32,102 bases of DNA from a virus. The stretch covers positions 1 through 32,102 of the IMG/VR virus record IMGVR_UViG_3300028595_000349; one strand, written 5' to 3'. Under the pieces are notes generated by a model. It saw only the letters and a list, made by a program, of their open reading frames with translations, made no database searches and was not told the origin of the DNA. The translations under genes and the position numbers were made by a program. This document shows, piece by piece, positions 7,992-16,780 of this stretch (the stretch's first letter is position 1; every line of letters begins with the position of its first letter).

Positions 7992-8135
7992 ATGCGTGAA
8001 TATATTAACGCAGAAAAGCGGGCTTTTTGGAATGTTCGGACTGGTAAGAAAGAATACTACCGTCCGGACGTTGCAAAAGTATTGCTAAAACGTAAGGAAA
8101 TCGAACCGATAAGAAAATATTTTAGGATGTCGTAA
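7992..8135 (+). CDS. Small basic protein, unknown
   Basis: A 47-residue open frame starts one base after the previous stop and overlaps the next gene in TAATG. It is rich in Arg/Lys and aromatics (RAFWNVRTGKKEYYRPDVAKVLLKRKEIEPI). The tight coupling on both sides argues that it is a real gene of the head-completion cluster. The function is unknown; DNA or capsid-inner-surface contact would suit its charge, but this is inference. Confidence 0.65.
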   Translation: MREYINAEKRAFWNVRTGKKEYYRPDVAKVLLKRKEIEPIRKYFRMS

Positions 8136-8581
8136 TGGCTTATAGTACAGTAGCACAGTTAAGAGCAAACTTACCGACACATTCAAGCGGTGTTATATCA
8201 GACAGCACGGTAGAAAATAGAATAGCGTTAGCTGATAAGCAAATTGATGTTTGGGCTTTGAGTTGGGGTGTTGAAGACGGCTTTGATGATACACCCGACA
8301 CACCGAATATTATTAATTTGCTATCTCAATTTTGCACGTGCGAGCTGGTATTACTTACAGACTATACAAGTATTCGTGGCGGTGAAACACCTTTTGACCT
8401 GGCATATTGGCAAAAATTAAAAGATGAACTAAAAATGAAACTTGATAACGGTTATACCGTTGAGGATAGTTCCGGGGTTGCCTTAACTAGCTCAAAAATA
8501 AGCTATGATTACGAGCTTCCTGATAATACATATTTCGGTTATGAACGATATGGTCAAAATGCAAGTAGTGGGACGACATGA
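8135..8581 (+). CDS. Head-tail connector (DUF1320 / Mu gp36-like)
   Basis: This 148-residue protein begins MAYSTVAQLRANLP and continues with TVENRIALADKQIDVWALSWG and NIINLLSQFCTCELVLL. This is the helical pattern of Mu gp36/DUF1320 and other gp6-type connectors that form a ring beneath the portal. It follows the capsid gene at the usual distance and overlaps the next gene by 4 bases. The C-terminal third is loop-rich, with Ser/Gly and Tyr. The call rests on N-terminal similarity and gene order. Confidence 0.75.
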   Translation: MAYSTVAQLRANLPTHSSGVISDSTVENRIALADKQIDVWALSWGVEDGFDDTPDTPNIINLLSQFCTCELVLLTDYTSIRGGETPFDLAYWQKLKDELKMKLDNGYTVEDSSGVALTSSKISYDYELPDNTYFGYERYGQNASSGTT

Positions 8582-9084
8582 CAATATTCGGCTTGACAGA
8601 CTATTTTGATAATCTACAAAAAAAGTTAAAAAGTGTACCACGGGAATTTGTGGATAAGGTTAGCACGGAAGTGCTTAATCAAGCAATACCCCACAAACTT
8701 TTTCAAGCTGAAGGTAATGTTAGTGGAGTTGTGGAAGTAGCGCCGACCGGAACAAATATTTCACGGGCGGGTCAGCAATGGCAAACTTTACAACCTTCGA
8801 CCCTGCGTATAAACCCTAGAAGGAGGGGAGGCCGTATACTACAAGACACCGGAATGTTAAGAAATTCAATCGGTGTTCGTGGTGCAGTTGTAAAGACAAA
8901 AAGTGCTAAAATAAAATATGGTACTTTTTTAAAATATGCGGCAATACACCAATTCGGCGGGGTTGTAAACGTTTTCGGACGTGTACGAAAGCCAATGCCT
9001 GCTCGACCGTTCGTTTTCCTTACAGACAAAAACGTAAAAAAAATAATAAGCGTTGCTGGGAGTATTATAGATAAAAAACTATGA
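8578..9084 (+). CDS. Virion morphogenesis / tail completion protein (Mu gpG or HK97 gp10-like)
   Basis: This 168-residue protein has the conserved C-terminal pattern of the phage virion morphogenesis family: GTFLKYAAIHQFGG near residues 117-130 and KPMPARPFVFLTD near 138-150. Its middle carries RINPRRRGGRILQDTGMLRNSI, also typical. These proteins bridge connector and tail tube. The gene overlaps its neighbours by 4 bases on both sides, so the head-to-tail block is translated as a coupled unit. Confidence 0.85.
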   Translation: MTIFGLTDYFDNLQKKLKSVPREFVDKVSTEVLNQAIPHKLFQAEGNVSGVVEVAPTGTNISRAGQQWQTLQPSTLRINPRRRGGRILQDTGMLRNSIGVRGAVVKTKSAKIKYGTFLKYAAIHQFGGVVNVFGRVRKPMPARPFVFLTDKNVKKIISVAGSIIDKKL

Positions 9085-9539
9085 GAACAATTTTAGAAAA
9101 CATAAAAGCGTTGGTTCAAGACAATCATACATCAGTTAAAACTGTGCTTATTGCTACTCCGGAAATAACAGACTTTACGTATGTTAGACTACCGGCTGTA
9201 CTAATAGCGCCGATAAGCGAAAACGGGAATATAATTTTTACCCCCGCTTACCGAAAACTTGAATCAAAATATAGCGTTCAAATTTATGTTATTACTGAAA
9301 ACGTATCTTATAGCCAAAACGAAACAGCGATAAAAGAAAATATTACGCTTCGTGATGCTATTTTTGATACTTTGGTAACAACTGAAAACCAACGACTAAG
9401 CGGCGCTGTAAAAAATATTATGGGTGAATACTCAAAAGAAGACGGAATTTTCCTTAGTGCGAATGAGAAAATATTTTCAAGTGCGTCAAGAATGGTTTTG
9501 ACGTACCAAAAAACTACGTACTTCTCTGCAGCACTATAA
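9081..9539 (+). CDS. Tail terminator-like protein
   Basis: This 152-residue protein sits between the virion morphogenesis protein and the tail tube, the usual place of the tail terminator (DUF1834/gp37 or gpU type). It shows an N-terminal helix (ILENIKALVQD), a strand-rich middle (FTYVRLPAVLIAPISENGNII, KYSVQIYVIT) and a helix at TLRDAIFDTLVTTENQ, matching the alpha/beta layout of that family. No catalytic motif is expected. The role is inferred mainly from position and predicted fold. Confidence 0.6.
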   Translation: MRTILENIKALVQDNHTSVKTVLIATPEITDFTYVRLPAVLIAPISENGNIIFTPAYRKLESKYSVQIYVITENVSYSQNETAIKENITLRDAIFDTLVTTENQRLSGAVKNIMGEYSKEDGIFLSANEKIFSSASRMVLTYQKTTYFSAAL

Positions 9540-9563
9540 TAAATTAGATAATTGAGGTGTGTT

Positions 9564-10109
9564 ATGGCCTTAGGCAGTGTGGACGACACCAATTTTATGA
9601 TACAGAGTTTCGACGTGTATCGATGTACAGTCGATGCGTCAGACGGAACTATATCAAGCGGGACTCTTCTTTGTTATACAGAACCGGACTTTACTATAAC
9701 GATGAATAGGATGTACGCAGAATTCAAGACTGGTATTCCGAAAAGTACAGTAAGACGTGATATAACCGAACAAACTTTAGAAATATCGTTTCAAGCTAAA
9801 GAATGGGACGACGATTTAATCCAACTTTTGACAGACGGAAAAGACGGGACAGTAGACAGCTCAGGCGCTACTTTTTACGGTAGCGAACCGGAAGCAGCTA
9901 CTATATATGGCTGGGAATTCCGCGGAAAAAGAGTTGACGACAAAGTTGTCAGCTTTGTTATACGGAAAGGTAGAATTACAACCGAAGATATTAGTATTAA
10001 TATTGGTTCAGGCGAATATTCGAACATTCCGGTTAAGATAACTGCAGAAGTTGACGAGAACGTTGCGGACGCAGCGACTAACTTAGCTTTTTGGAAAATA
10101 CAGACTTAA
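9564..10109 (+). CDS. Tail tube protein
   Basis: This 181-residue, strand-rich protein is the likely major tail tube subunit. It has the beta-sandwich pattern of siphovirus tube proteins (FDVYRCTVDASDG, FTITMNRMYAEFKTGIPKSTVRRDITEQTLEISFQAKEW) and a C-terminal strand set (YSNIPVKITAEVDENVA). The start at 9564 is chosen because GAGGTG lies five bases upstream; an in-frame ATG at 9552 precedes that Shine-Dalgarno. The chaperone pair and tape measure follow, the canonical order. Two short hairpins follow the stop and may shield this abundant mRNA. Confidence 0.8.
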   Translation: MALGSVDDTNFMIQSFDVYRCTVDASDGTISSGTLLCYTEPDFTITMNRMYAEFKTGIPKSTVRRDITEQTLEISFQAKEWDDDLIQLLTDGKDGTVDSSGATFYGSEPEAATIYGWEFRGKRVDDKVVSFVIRKGRITTEDISINIGSGEYSNIPVKITAEVDENVADAATNLAFWKIQT

Positions 10110-10152
10110 CGTCTGTTTATATATATAACCCGCTCTTTTGTTAGGGCGGGTT
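10101..10152 (+). promoter_or_regulatory. Two hairpins between tube and chaperone genes
   Basis: CAGAC/GTCTG (10101-10115) straddles the tail-tube stop codon, and AACCCGC/GCGGGTT (10127-10133 with 10146-10152) follows 11 bases later. Neither has a proper T-run, so they look more like mRNA-stabilising or partial attenuating structures that set tube expression above that of the chaperone. Confidence 0.4.
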
Positions 10153-10176
10153 ACTTACTTATAGAAAGGAATTTAC

Positions 10177-10746
10177 ATGGAAGCGATTTTAAATAATGTT
10201 TTCACACTTCCGGAAATACCGGAAAGCATGATACTGAAAGTTGACGAGAAAAATCAAGAGACATTAATCTTACAAATACCAATAATAAACCATAAAGGTA
10301 TTACAAAATACTTATATTTAAAACCACCGAACTTCATAGACCATATTGAATTCCAAAAAGAATTCGGGAAGCTGCAATTATATACACTTCATAAATCCGG
10401 TATTGTAGGGCGTGATGTTTCAGAGTACGACGTGAAATTGTCCTTATTCGAGTTAATAGGACTAATGACGGACGACTTTCATTTATATGCAAAACTTTTA
10501 AAAAAGTATTTATTGTTTAAACCAAAAATAAAAAATGCGTGTAGTTATAGATGGTTGATAAAAAACGCTAATATATTTCAGATACAAAGAATATTAACTT
10601 ATATATGTATGTTACCGGAAGTTGTAAAAAAAAACGCAATATACCACGCTCGAAAATTAGGCATACTTCGACACTTGCAGACACAGAACGTGTCTATAAT
10701 AGAAAAATTGCGTCAACGAAGCAAATCTCTCAAACCTCGGTATTGA
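10177..10746 (+). CDS. Tail assembly chaperone (gpG-like, zero frame)
   Basis: This 189-residue protein lies between the tail tube and the tape measure, where the lambda gpG-type chaperone is found. The N-terminal part is beta-like (LILQIPIINHKGITKYLYLKPPNF) and the rest helical, as in many chaperones of this class. AAGGAA lies 8 bases before the ATG. Codons 150-153 read GTA AAA AAA AAC, a nine-A slippery run, and a -1 frame opens there and runs to just before the tape measure start. Two products, short and frameshifted, are therefore expected. Confidence 0.75.
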   Translation: MEAILNNVFTLPEIPESMILKVDEKNQETLILQIPIINHKGITKYLYLKPPNFIDHIEFQKEFGKLQLYTLHKSGIVGRDVSEYDVKLSLFELIGLMTDDFHLYAKLLKKYLLFKPKIKNACSYRWLIKNANIFQIQRILTYICMLPEVVKKNAIYHARKLGILRHLQTQNVSIIEKLRQRSKSLKPRY

Positions 10747-10826
10747 AAGTAAATTTACTATTATTGAGGTATGCGGAAAGCAATGCGGCTGAGAATGAAT
10801 ACTATGAAAAACAATATAAAAGGTAG
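10177..10826 (+). CDS. Tail assembly chaperone, -1 frameshift product (gpGT-like)
   Basis: A programmed -1 shift at the A-run (10626-10634) would join the first 152 residues of the chaperone to 64 residues from the -1 frame, giving about 216 residues and ending 3 bases before the tape measure ATG. The extension is basic to polar (RNIPRSKIRHTSTLADTERV, ending NEYYEKQYKR). The site contains heptamers of the X XXY YYZ form (A AAA AAA and A AAA AAC) in the correct phase. In lambda and many other siphoviruses the extended form recruits the tube subunit to the tape measure. The frameshift itself is inferred. Confidence 0.7.
10626..10634 (+). other. Slippery sequence for -1 ribosomal frameshift
   Basis: Nine consecutive A follow GT and precede CGC. 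The zero frame reads GTA AAA AAA AAC. A hairpin AGACAC/GTGTCT at 10679-10695 is 44 bases downstream, farther than usual stimulators, so the run itself is probably enough. Confidence 0.65.
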
Positions 10827-10828
10827 TT

Positions 10829-13800
10829 ATGGCAAATAAAGAAGTAATCATTGAAATAAAAGGCAAAATAGGAAACATAGAAGGCAAACTGAAAAAGTTA
10901 GAAGCGTCTACGAAAAGGACTGCCAAAGCTAGTAGTCGAATGTTTAGTTTATCTGTGTTTCAAATGGCAGCGCGTGGTATTTCTCAGGTAATGGGAAAAA
11001 TGAATGAGTTTATTAATTTGTATGAAAAGCAACGCACTGCTGAAAGAAAACTTTTTGCCTTAATGAAAAATCGTAACGACTACCAACGTAAACAATATAT
11101 TCAAAACCTGGCTTTGTCAAGACAGATGCAACGACAAACTTCTTATGGCGATGAGCAAATATTACAGTCAATCGCACAATTTCAAACTTTTGGTAATATT
11201 TCACAAAGAACTGCAAGAGAAGCCACACAGTATGCGGCGGATATAGCGGCAACCACGGGTCAGTCTATAACTTCGGTATCAATTCAGCTAGGTAAAGCGT
11301 TATCTGCACCGTTAAAATTGGCTTCAAGTTTACGGCGTTCTGGTATAATGTTTGATGAGGATAGACTTCGAAGTCTTGGCACTACTGCAGAAAGACAAGC
11401 GTATCTTTTACAGGAGATACAATCTCAATATGGCGGTGCTGCGGCGGGTGCAAGAAATGAATTCCAAAGTTTTCGTAATGTTCTAGGCGATATTAAGGAA
11501 AGTATTGGTAAAAATTTATTGCCAATGTTTAAGGCGTTAGCGCCAGTAATAAAAGGTGTTTTTTCAGCTTTGAATTGGGTTGTCGGCGGGTTACGTAACC
11601 TTTTCGACGCTTCAACGAATGTACAAAGGTCAACGCAAGAATTAGAAGTCGCGTTCGCTGAATATAATACAGAAATAAAAAAACTTAGTAGTCAAGAGAA
11701 GTTAATTGAAAGATACGAACAACTTGCAAACAAGACGAACCGAAGCGTTCAAGAACAAAACGAGTATAATAAATTATTGAAACAGTTATCAAGACAAATT
11801 CCGACTGCTATTGAAGGCATCGATGGCATGGGGAACGCTATGGGAATTTCGGCTAGTCGAGCAAGAGAATTTATACAAGCACAAAGAGAAATTGCAGGTG
11901 CGAAACTCCGCAATCAATTCAATACAGCGATGAACGAAACACAGCAGGCAGTCGCTAACTTCGCGATGACACGAAATTTGCAGGGTGACACTAGACTTAC
12001 TAACCGTCTGATGAGAATGTCTGGCGATAATCCGGAAATCAGAGGGCTTCTAATGCGAGGTGTTAGCGAATCCGACACAGCGGAAGACCGAGGGCGTGCA
12101 ATTCAAGAAATGCAAAAATTAAATAAATCTTATGATAAATATTATGAAATTCTAATGAAATCTAATAGCGCAACTGATAGCCAAATTCAAAGCATGGCGA
12201 TTTTAGCAGTTTCAACAGGTCGACTTTCCGGAAACTTTCAAAGTATGGCTGATGCCGTGGCGGCTTTTAGACAGCAGTTAGAATGGACTAGAGAAGCGTC
12301 GGCGGCTATAAATCAAATGGGTCTACAAGGACTTTCTCAAATATCTGCAACCGGTATGCGTACCTTACGGGAATATTATAATCGCGTTGGTTATGCTGAA
12401 GGGGTAGACGACGCGGCTATAAGGCAAGCAATGCAAGCAAGACTTAACCGAATTGTATCGAGTGAACGAACGGCACAAAGACGGACTAATTCAGGAGGAA
12501 ACAACCTTAACAAAGAAATAGAAAAAATACGTAACTTTTTAAATAACGTTAATGACGTATATATGCTTGAAATAGACGTGAAATTAAAAAGGTCAGCACA
12601 AAACTTTTTTAAGAAGTTTAACATAAATCGTCAAGGCCAAGCACAAATAACGGCTATCATGGACGCCGGTAATATGGAACAAGCTTATAAGAAATTTGCT
12701 GAAATTGTAAGACGTCGTTTTGGAAATGCTTTTTCTAATAGACAACTAAGGGACGCTTTTAATGCGCAGGCACATCAAAGGCAAATGATGTTACAAGAAT
12801 TCAACGAACAGCAAAGACAAGCGGTCGATAATTACATCAACGCAAATAATACAATATATAACACGTTTAAGAAAATTAATGATGAGCGAATAGCAGCGGA
12901 AAAAGCTATTTTACAAGACCGTTCGTATGCGAATGAAGAAGAAAGGCAAGCACAGCTAAATTTAGTAAACAGAATTGCTAAGTTACGAAAAGCGGCAGCT
13001 ATTTCCGAAATGGCGGGAAATATTTTTCAAGGTGCGGGCGGGCTTTATGACACTGTTACACAAACAGGGGGCACAGCTACGGATAGGGCTGGTCGAGCCT
13101 TTGGCGCTATGGGTCAAGTTGGCGGGTTAGCGAAAAACATTCCGGTCGTGGGTGAAACTATATCGAAAATTATGGGCGGTGTTCAAGCAGCGGGGCAATT
13201 CTTTACAAAAGTTTTCGGTGGTGAAACAGAACAGGAAAAAATGGAAAAAATGAAAAAAACTGTTTCACTTATCAACGCACAAATAGAAAACCAAATCTTT
13301 TTTCAGCAAAAAATAAACCGACGTATAAATGATAGATTAGAATTGCTGCAATTCGAATTAAAAACATTATATAAAATTAATGATGAGAACGAAAAATACA
13401 CAGCACAAACAGAAGCGTATAACGATGTTATCAATGAATTCGAGGCTAAGTATGGAAAGATGAGCAAAGAACAATTAACGGCACGAATGAAAGAACTTCA
13501 AATTCAAAGAGAACAACTTGCTGGCGAGAAAGCAAGTGTAGACTTACGAGAAGCCGAACTTATTTACCTCGACTGGTATCAATCAGAAGCACAGGGGTTT
13601 ATCTCTATGGTGCGTGCAACTAATCGGCAACGAGAAGCGAGCATATCTGGAGAAATGGATTTATTGAATAAGTATATTGATGCACAGGCCAGTCTTTACA
13701 ACCTTGACTTAGAACGTAACGAAGCACTGGAAAAGCAGTTAGGGCTTCAACGAAAATTAAGCGATGAGCTTATCAAGCAGTTACGTGCTTTAGGAAATAT

Positions 13801-14329
13801 TCAAATTAACAATATGCTTGATAAATTAAATGAACTGGCTTTCAAGATAAAAACGGGTGAAGTTAGAGAAGGCAGCCAGGCGGCTATCATTGGGCGACAA
13901 AATATCATGACTGCAATTGGAAATATTTTAGGCGGTCTTGGTCAAACGCAATTACAGAAAGCGTTGATAGGCGAGCGAGCATCTTACTTAGAAGAAGCGG
14001 ACCAAAAGAAATTCTTACAGAAAGCAGGGTTCGGGAATGTGGTAACTTTTGCTAGTGGTGGCTATACTGGCGATAGTAACGCAATGCGTCTTGTCGGGAA
14101 AAGGGAAACGGTATTAAATGAGCAACTTACTAACTTACTTTCTACTAGGTTAGGGGTATCGCCTTATAGTCTTCCGGCAGCTTTGGCTTCAGGTGGCGGT
14201 AACCCTATAAATATTGTTTTGAATAATAGTTTTTCCGGTGATATATCACGCAATCAGTCGAGAGAGTTGGAAAATGTTATTGTTGACACGGTACAAAGAA
14301 GTTTTCGGAGAATGGGAATAAGGATGTAA
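10829..14329 (+). CDS. Tape measure protein
   Basis: This 1166-residue protein should set tail length and may leave the tail during infection. The N-terminus is coiled-coil (KGKIGNIEGKLKKLEAS) and a long helical, Gln/Arg-rich body follows. A Gly/Ala-rich hydrophobic region lies near 720-790 (GNIFQGAGGLYDTV, GAMGQVGGLAKNIPVVG). The C-terminus has the common tape-measure ending (FASGGYTGDSNAMRLVGKRE, then VLNEQLTNLLSTRLG). With roughly 1.5 angstrom per residue for tape measures, the tail would be of the order of 170 nm. No lysozyme or peptidase motif was seen. It follows the chaperone pair at once. Confidence 0.9.
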   Translation: MANKEVIIEIKGKIGNIEGKLKKLEASTKRTAKASSRMFSLSVFQMAARGISQVMGKMNEFINLYEKQRTAERKLFALMKNRNDYQRKQYIQNLALSRQMQRQTSYGDEQILQSIAQFQTFGNISQRTAREATQYAADIAATTGQSITSVSIQLGKALSAPLKLASSLRRSGIMFDEDRLRSLGTTAERQAYLLQEIQSQYGGAAAGARNEFQSFRNVLGDIKESIGKNLLPMFKALAPVIKGVFSALNWVVGGLRNLFDASTNVQRSTQELEVAFAEYNTEIKKLSSQEKLIERYEQLANKTNRSVQEQNEYNKLLKQLSRQIPTAIEGIDGMGNAMGISASRAREFIQAQREIAGAKLRNQFNTAMNETQQAVANFAMTRNLQGDTRLTNRLMRMSGDNPEIRGLLMRGVSESDTAEDRGRAIQEMQKLNKSYDKYYEILMKSNSATDSQIQSMAILAVSTGRLSGNFQSMADAVAAFRQQLEWTREASAAINQMGLQGLSQISATGMRTLREYYNRVGYAEGVDDAAIRQAMQARLNRIVSSERTAQRRTNSGGNNLNKEIEKIRNFLNNVNDVYMLEIDVKLKRSAQNFFKKFNINRQGQAQITAIMDAGNMEQAYKKFAEIVRRRFGNAFSNRQLRDAFNAQAHQRQMMLQEFNEQQRQAVDNYINANNTIYNTFKKINDERIAAEKAILQDRSYANEEERQAQLNLVNRIAKLRKAAAISEMAGNIFQGAGGLYDTVTQTGGTATDRAGRAFGAMGQVGGLAKNIPVVGETISKIMGGVQAAGQFFTKVFGGETEQEKMEKMKKTVSLINAQIENQIFFQQKINRRINDRLELLQFELKTLYKINDENEKYTAQTEAYNDVINEFEAKYGKMSKEQLTARMKELQIQREQLAGEKASVDLREAELIYLDWYQSEAQGFISMVRATNRQREASISGEMDLLNKYIDAQASLYNLDLERNEALEKQLGLQRKLSDELIKQLRALGNIQINNMLDKLNELAFKIKTGEVREGSQAAIIGRQNIMTAIGNILGGLGQTQLQKALIGERASYLEEADQKKFLQKAGFGNVVTFASGGYTGDSNAMRLVGKRETVLNEQLTNLLSTRLGVSPYSLPAALASGGGNPINIVLNNSFSGDISRNQSRELENVIVDTVQRSFRRMGIRM

Positions 14330-14332
14330 ATA

Positions 14333-16780
14333 ATGGCAGTAGCTGATAATATTATTTTTGAAGTTATACAACCTAAGAATTATACAGACACACTGAATAA
14401 TTATGTAGGTCAAGATACATCTGCAGGTTTAATTCCGGCTAATAGTAGCGGCGATACTTGCTATATAGCGTCGAGTGGTTCTAATTCTAACGCCGGGAAT
14501 TATTCCGCTCCCGTACAAACAGTAAGCCATGCAAACGATGTTTGCCAGTCAAGCGGGTTAACGAAATTATGTTTAATAGATAATTCTTACTATACAGAAG
14601 GTTATATAAAACTTTCTACTGGGATTACGGACGTTTTTGCTTATCAAGACGCTTTGCCTTCTTTTTACTTAGCGTCTTCAACCTTGCCAAGTACGCATAT
14701 CGAAACATTATCAAGCATTAATAGACGACTTTACAATGAATATAATGACGAATTGTATGCAGCGTGTTCAAGTGGTAGTGCGCAACTTATTTATCATACT
14801 TCTGATGGTGAAATATGGAGTAGTATACACGATAACGGCGGGGATAACTATATAAGCAAAACAAGTACAATTACAACTACCTTAGCCGGTGCTTACTTTG
14901 GAAACGATAACGGTCAAATAATAAAGTTTACTGCCTCAACTTCAAGCGGTGTTTCGTACAATCAGGCCGGCGAAAGTATAAACGGAATTTGTGAGTTCAA
15001 TTCTTATCTTTGGGCGGTGTCAAGTGGTACTTCTCAAAAATTGCTTAGAAGTGCGGACGGTGCAACTTTTTCGGATATGAGTGCCAGTTTTCCGAGTGAT
15101 GTTAGCGGTCAAGACATTAAAGACTGTATAGAATATGATGATGAACTTATTATAGCTTTTGAAAATTCTATACTAAGCACGACTAACGGAACAAGTTTTA
15201 CAGTAGAAAAGAATTTTGATATTGGAAGTTTTGAGATAGAAAAATTGTTTGTTTTTGATAACACTTTGTATTTCACGGCTAACAATGCCGGTGTTTATAA
15301 GACTGTAGACTTGACAACTTATTCAAAAATATTTGCAGGTAACGTTAAGCAAATAGAAAGCAATAATAATTTATATATCATAACTGAAAGCGGAATTTGT
15401 TATCGTTCGACTGACGGTACGGCTTTTAATACTTACGCGACACTAACGACAAGCGAAATATATTTAGGTGTATATAAGGGACTTATTTATGCGGGCGATA
15501 AGCGCTTCAATTCTTATTTTTTAAAAGCACGTTCGGACGTTACTTTTACAGGACTGAAATTTGAAACTTCTATACTTGACTATGCAATATACACAGATGG
15601 CAAAAACCTTACTACCAGGTATAGCACTATTGACGGTTTTTCTAATTACGGTATTTACAAGACTGCGAATTATACGTCAAGCGGGGTTATTTGTCAAGAC
15701 AGTTACGGCGGGGTAAGAAGCTCAGGCACAGCTTTATATAGGGACTGCGTTTTTCATACTATTACTGAAAAAGCGGTACACGATACAAGCACAAACTTAA
15801 CAGTTAATCACTGTACTTTTTTTGACTGTAAGTATGGGCTTTACCTAGACGAACCAACAACGAACAGTATAAAAAATTCAATATTTTATTATTGTCATGA
15901 AAACGCTATCGAAAGCAATTTGACGTTAACAATGGACTATTGCGTGTATTCCCGTGCTGGCCTCGGCACAACGGTAACAGCTACAAACAGCATAAAAGCG
16001 AACCCTATTTTTGAAAGCACAGCTGAAAATAATGTCGACTTAAATATAAAGACAATTGAAACAGGATATGAAGTTTTGAATTCGCCTTGCAAGGAAGCGG
16101 GTGACGACGGTAAAAATATCGGTGCTTACGACGTTAGTTACACAGAAGCAGATAGAACGGCTATTCAAATCGAACTTACAAGTATACCGACTACTTTCCA
16201 ATTTGACGATATAAGAACAGACTATAACGGAGAATTTTCTATCAGCGGAAACCCTTTAATAAAGTTTGATAACGTTCGACGTAGTTTTATTTTTACTTGG
16301 GATAGTAACACGTATATAAAGGAAACCGATATTTATAAATATTGGCGGCTTTTCAATATGCACAGTACATTTTGGTATAAACCCGCCAACGCAACGGGCT
16401 ATGCTGATAATACCGGGACTGGTATTTTTTCAAGCGGTATAATATCAAATTACCCTGAGGCACAGTTAGCTCTTGATATAAAAAATAACAACTACGATGT
16501 AATTGTTATGCAAGATAATACGCAAAGTTGGGAGATAGCAAAATGGCGAGGTTGGTACGTAACATCAAGCGGAATTGACATGAAAGTGTTATACAATACA
16601 AGCAATACATTAATTCTTGACCATTCAAGCGTATTAAGCTCCGGAAGTTACACAATAGAAAAAATAAAAGGTCGTTTTGACGGTAACAGTCAAAAACAAA
16701 TTCAGCAACTTTACGACGGCTTTAAGGAAAGTCAAATTATTAATAATGTTCAATTGTCTTTCGTGGAGGCGAGCGAGTGA
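14333..16780 (+). CDS. Tail-tip or tailspike-like protein with propeller and beta-helix regions
   Basis: This 815-residue protein is probably a surface-exposed tail component. Near the N-terminus, CYIASSGSNSNAGNYSAPVQ is like the opening of secreted parallel beta-helix proteins. The middle (about 150-400) has repeated Asp-box-like motifs such as YHTSDGEIWSS, LLRSADGATFSDM, LSTTNGTSFTV and CYRSTDGTAFNT, suggesting a BNR/sialidase-type propeller. From about 400 to 570 short strand-turn repeats (TRYSTIDGFSNYGIYKT, LTVNHCTFFDCKYGLYLDEP, NSIKNSIFYYCHENAIESN) fit a right-handed beta-helix as in pectate-lyase-like spikes. The C-terminal 200 residues look like a tail-attachment domain. Receptor binding or polysaccharide cleavage is inference. 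The gene ends in a GTGA overlap with the next. Confidence 0.65.
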   Translation: MAVADNIIFEVIQPKNYTDTLNNYVGQDTSAGLIPANSSGDTCYIASSGSNSNAGNYSAPVQTVSHANDVCQSSGLTKLCLIDNSYYTEGYIKLSTGITDVFAYQDALPSFYLASSTLPSTHIETLSSINRRLYNEYNDELYAACSSGSAQLIYHTSDGEIWSSIHDNGGDNYISKTSTITTTLAGAYFGNDNGQIIKFTASTSSGVSYNQAGESINGICEFNSYLWAVSSGTSQKLLRSADGATFSDMSASFPSDVSGQDIKDCIEYDDELIIAFENSILSTTNGTSFTVEKNFDIGSFEIEKLFVFDNTLYFTANNAGVYKTVDLTTYSKIFAGNVKQIESNNNLYIITESGICYRSTDGTAFNTYATLTTSEIYLGVYKGLIYAGDKRFNSYFLKARSDVTFTGLKFETSILDYAIYTDGKNLTTRYSTIDGFSNYGIYKTANYTSSGVICQDSYGGVRSSGTALYRDCVFHTITEKAVHDTSTNLTVNHCTFFDCKYGLYLDEPTTNSIKNSIFYYCHENAIESNLTLTMDYCVYSRAGLGTTVTATNSIKANPIFESTAENNVDLNIKTIETGYEVLNSPCKEAGDDGKNIGAYDVSYTEADRTAIQIELTSIPTTFQFDDIRTDYNGEFSISGNPLIKFDNVRRSFIFTWDSNTYIKETDIYKYWRLFNMHSTFWYKPANATGYADNTGTGIFSSGIISNYPEAQLALDIKNNNYDVIVMQDNTQSWEIAKWRGWYVTSSGIDMKVLYNTSNTLILDHSSVLSSGSYTIEKIKGRFDGNSQKQIQQLYDGFKESQIINNVQLSFVEASE

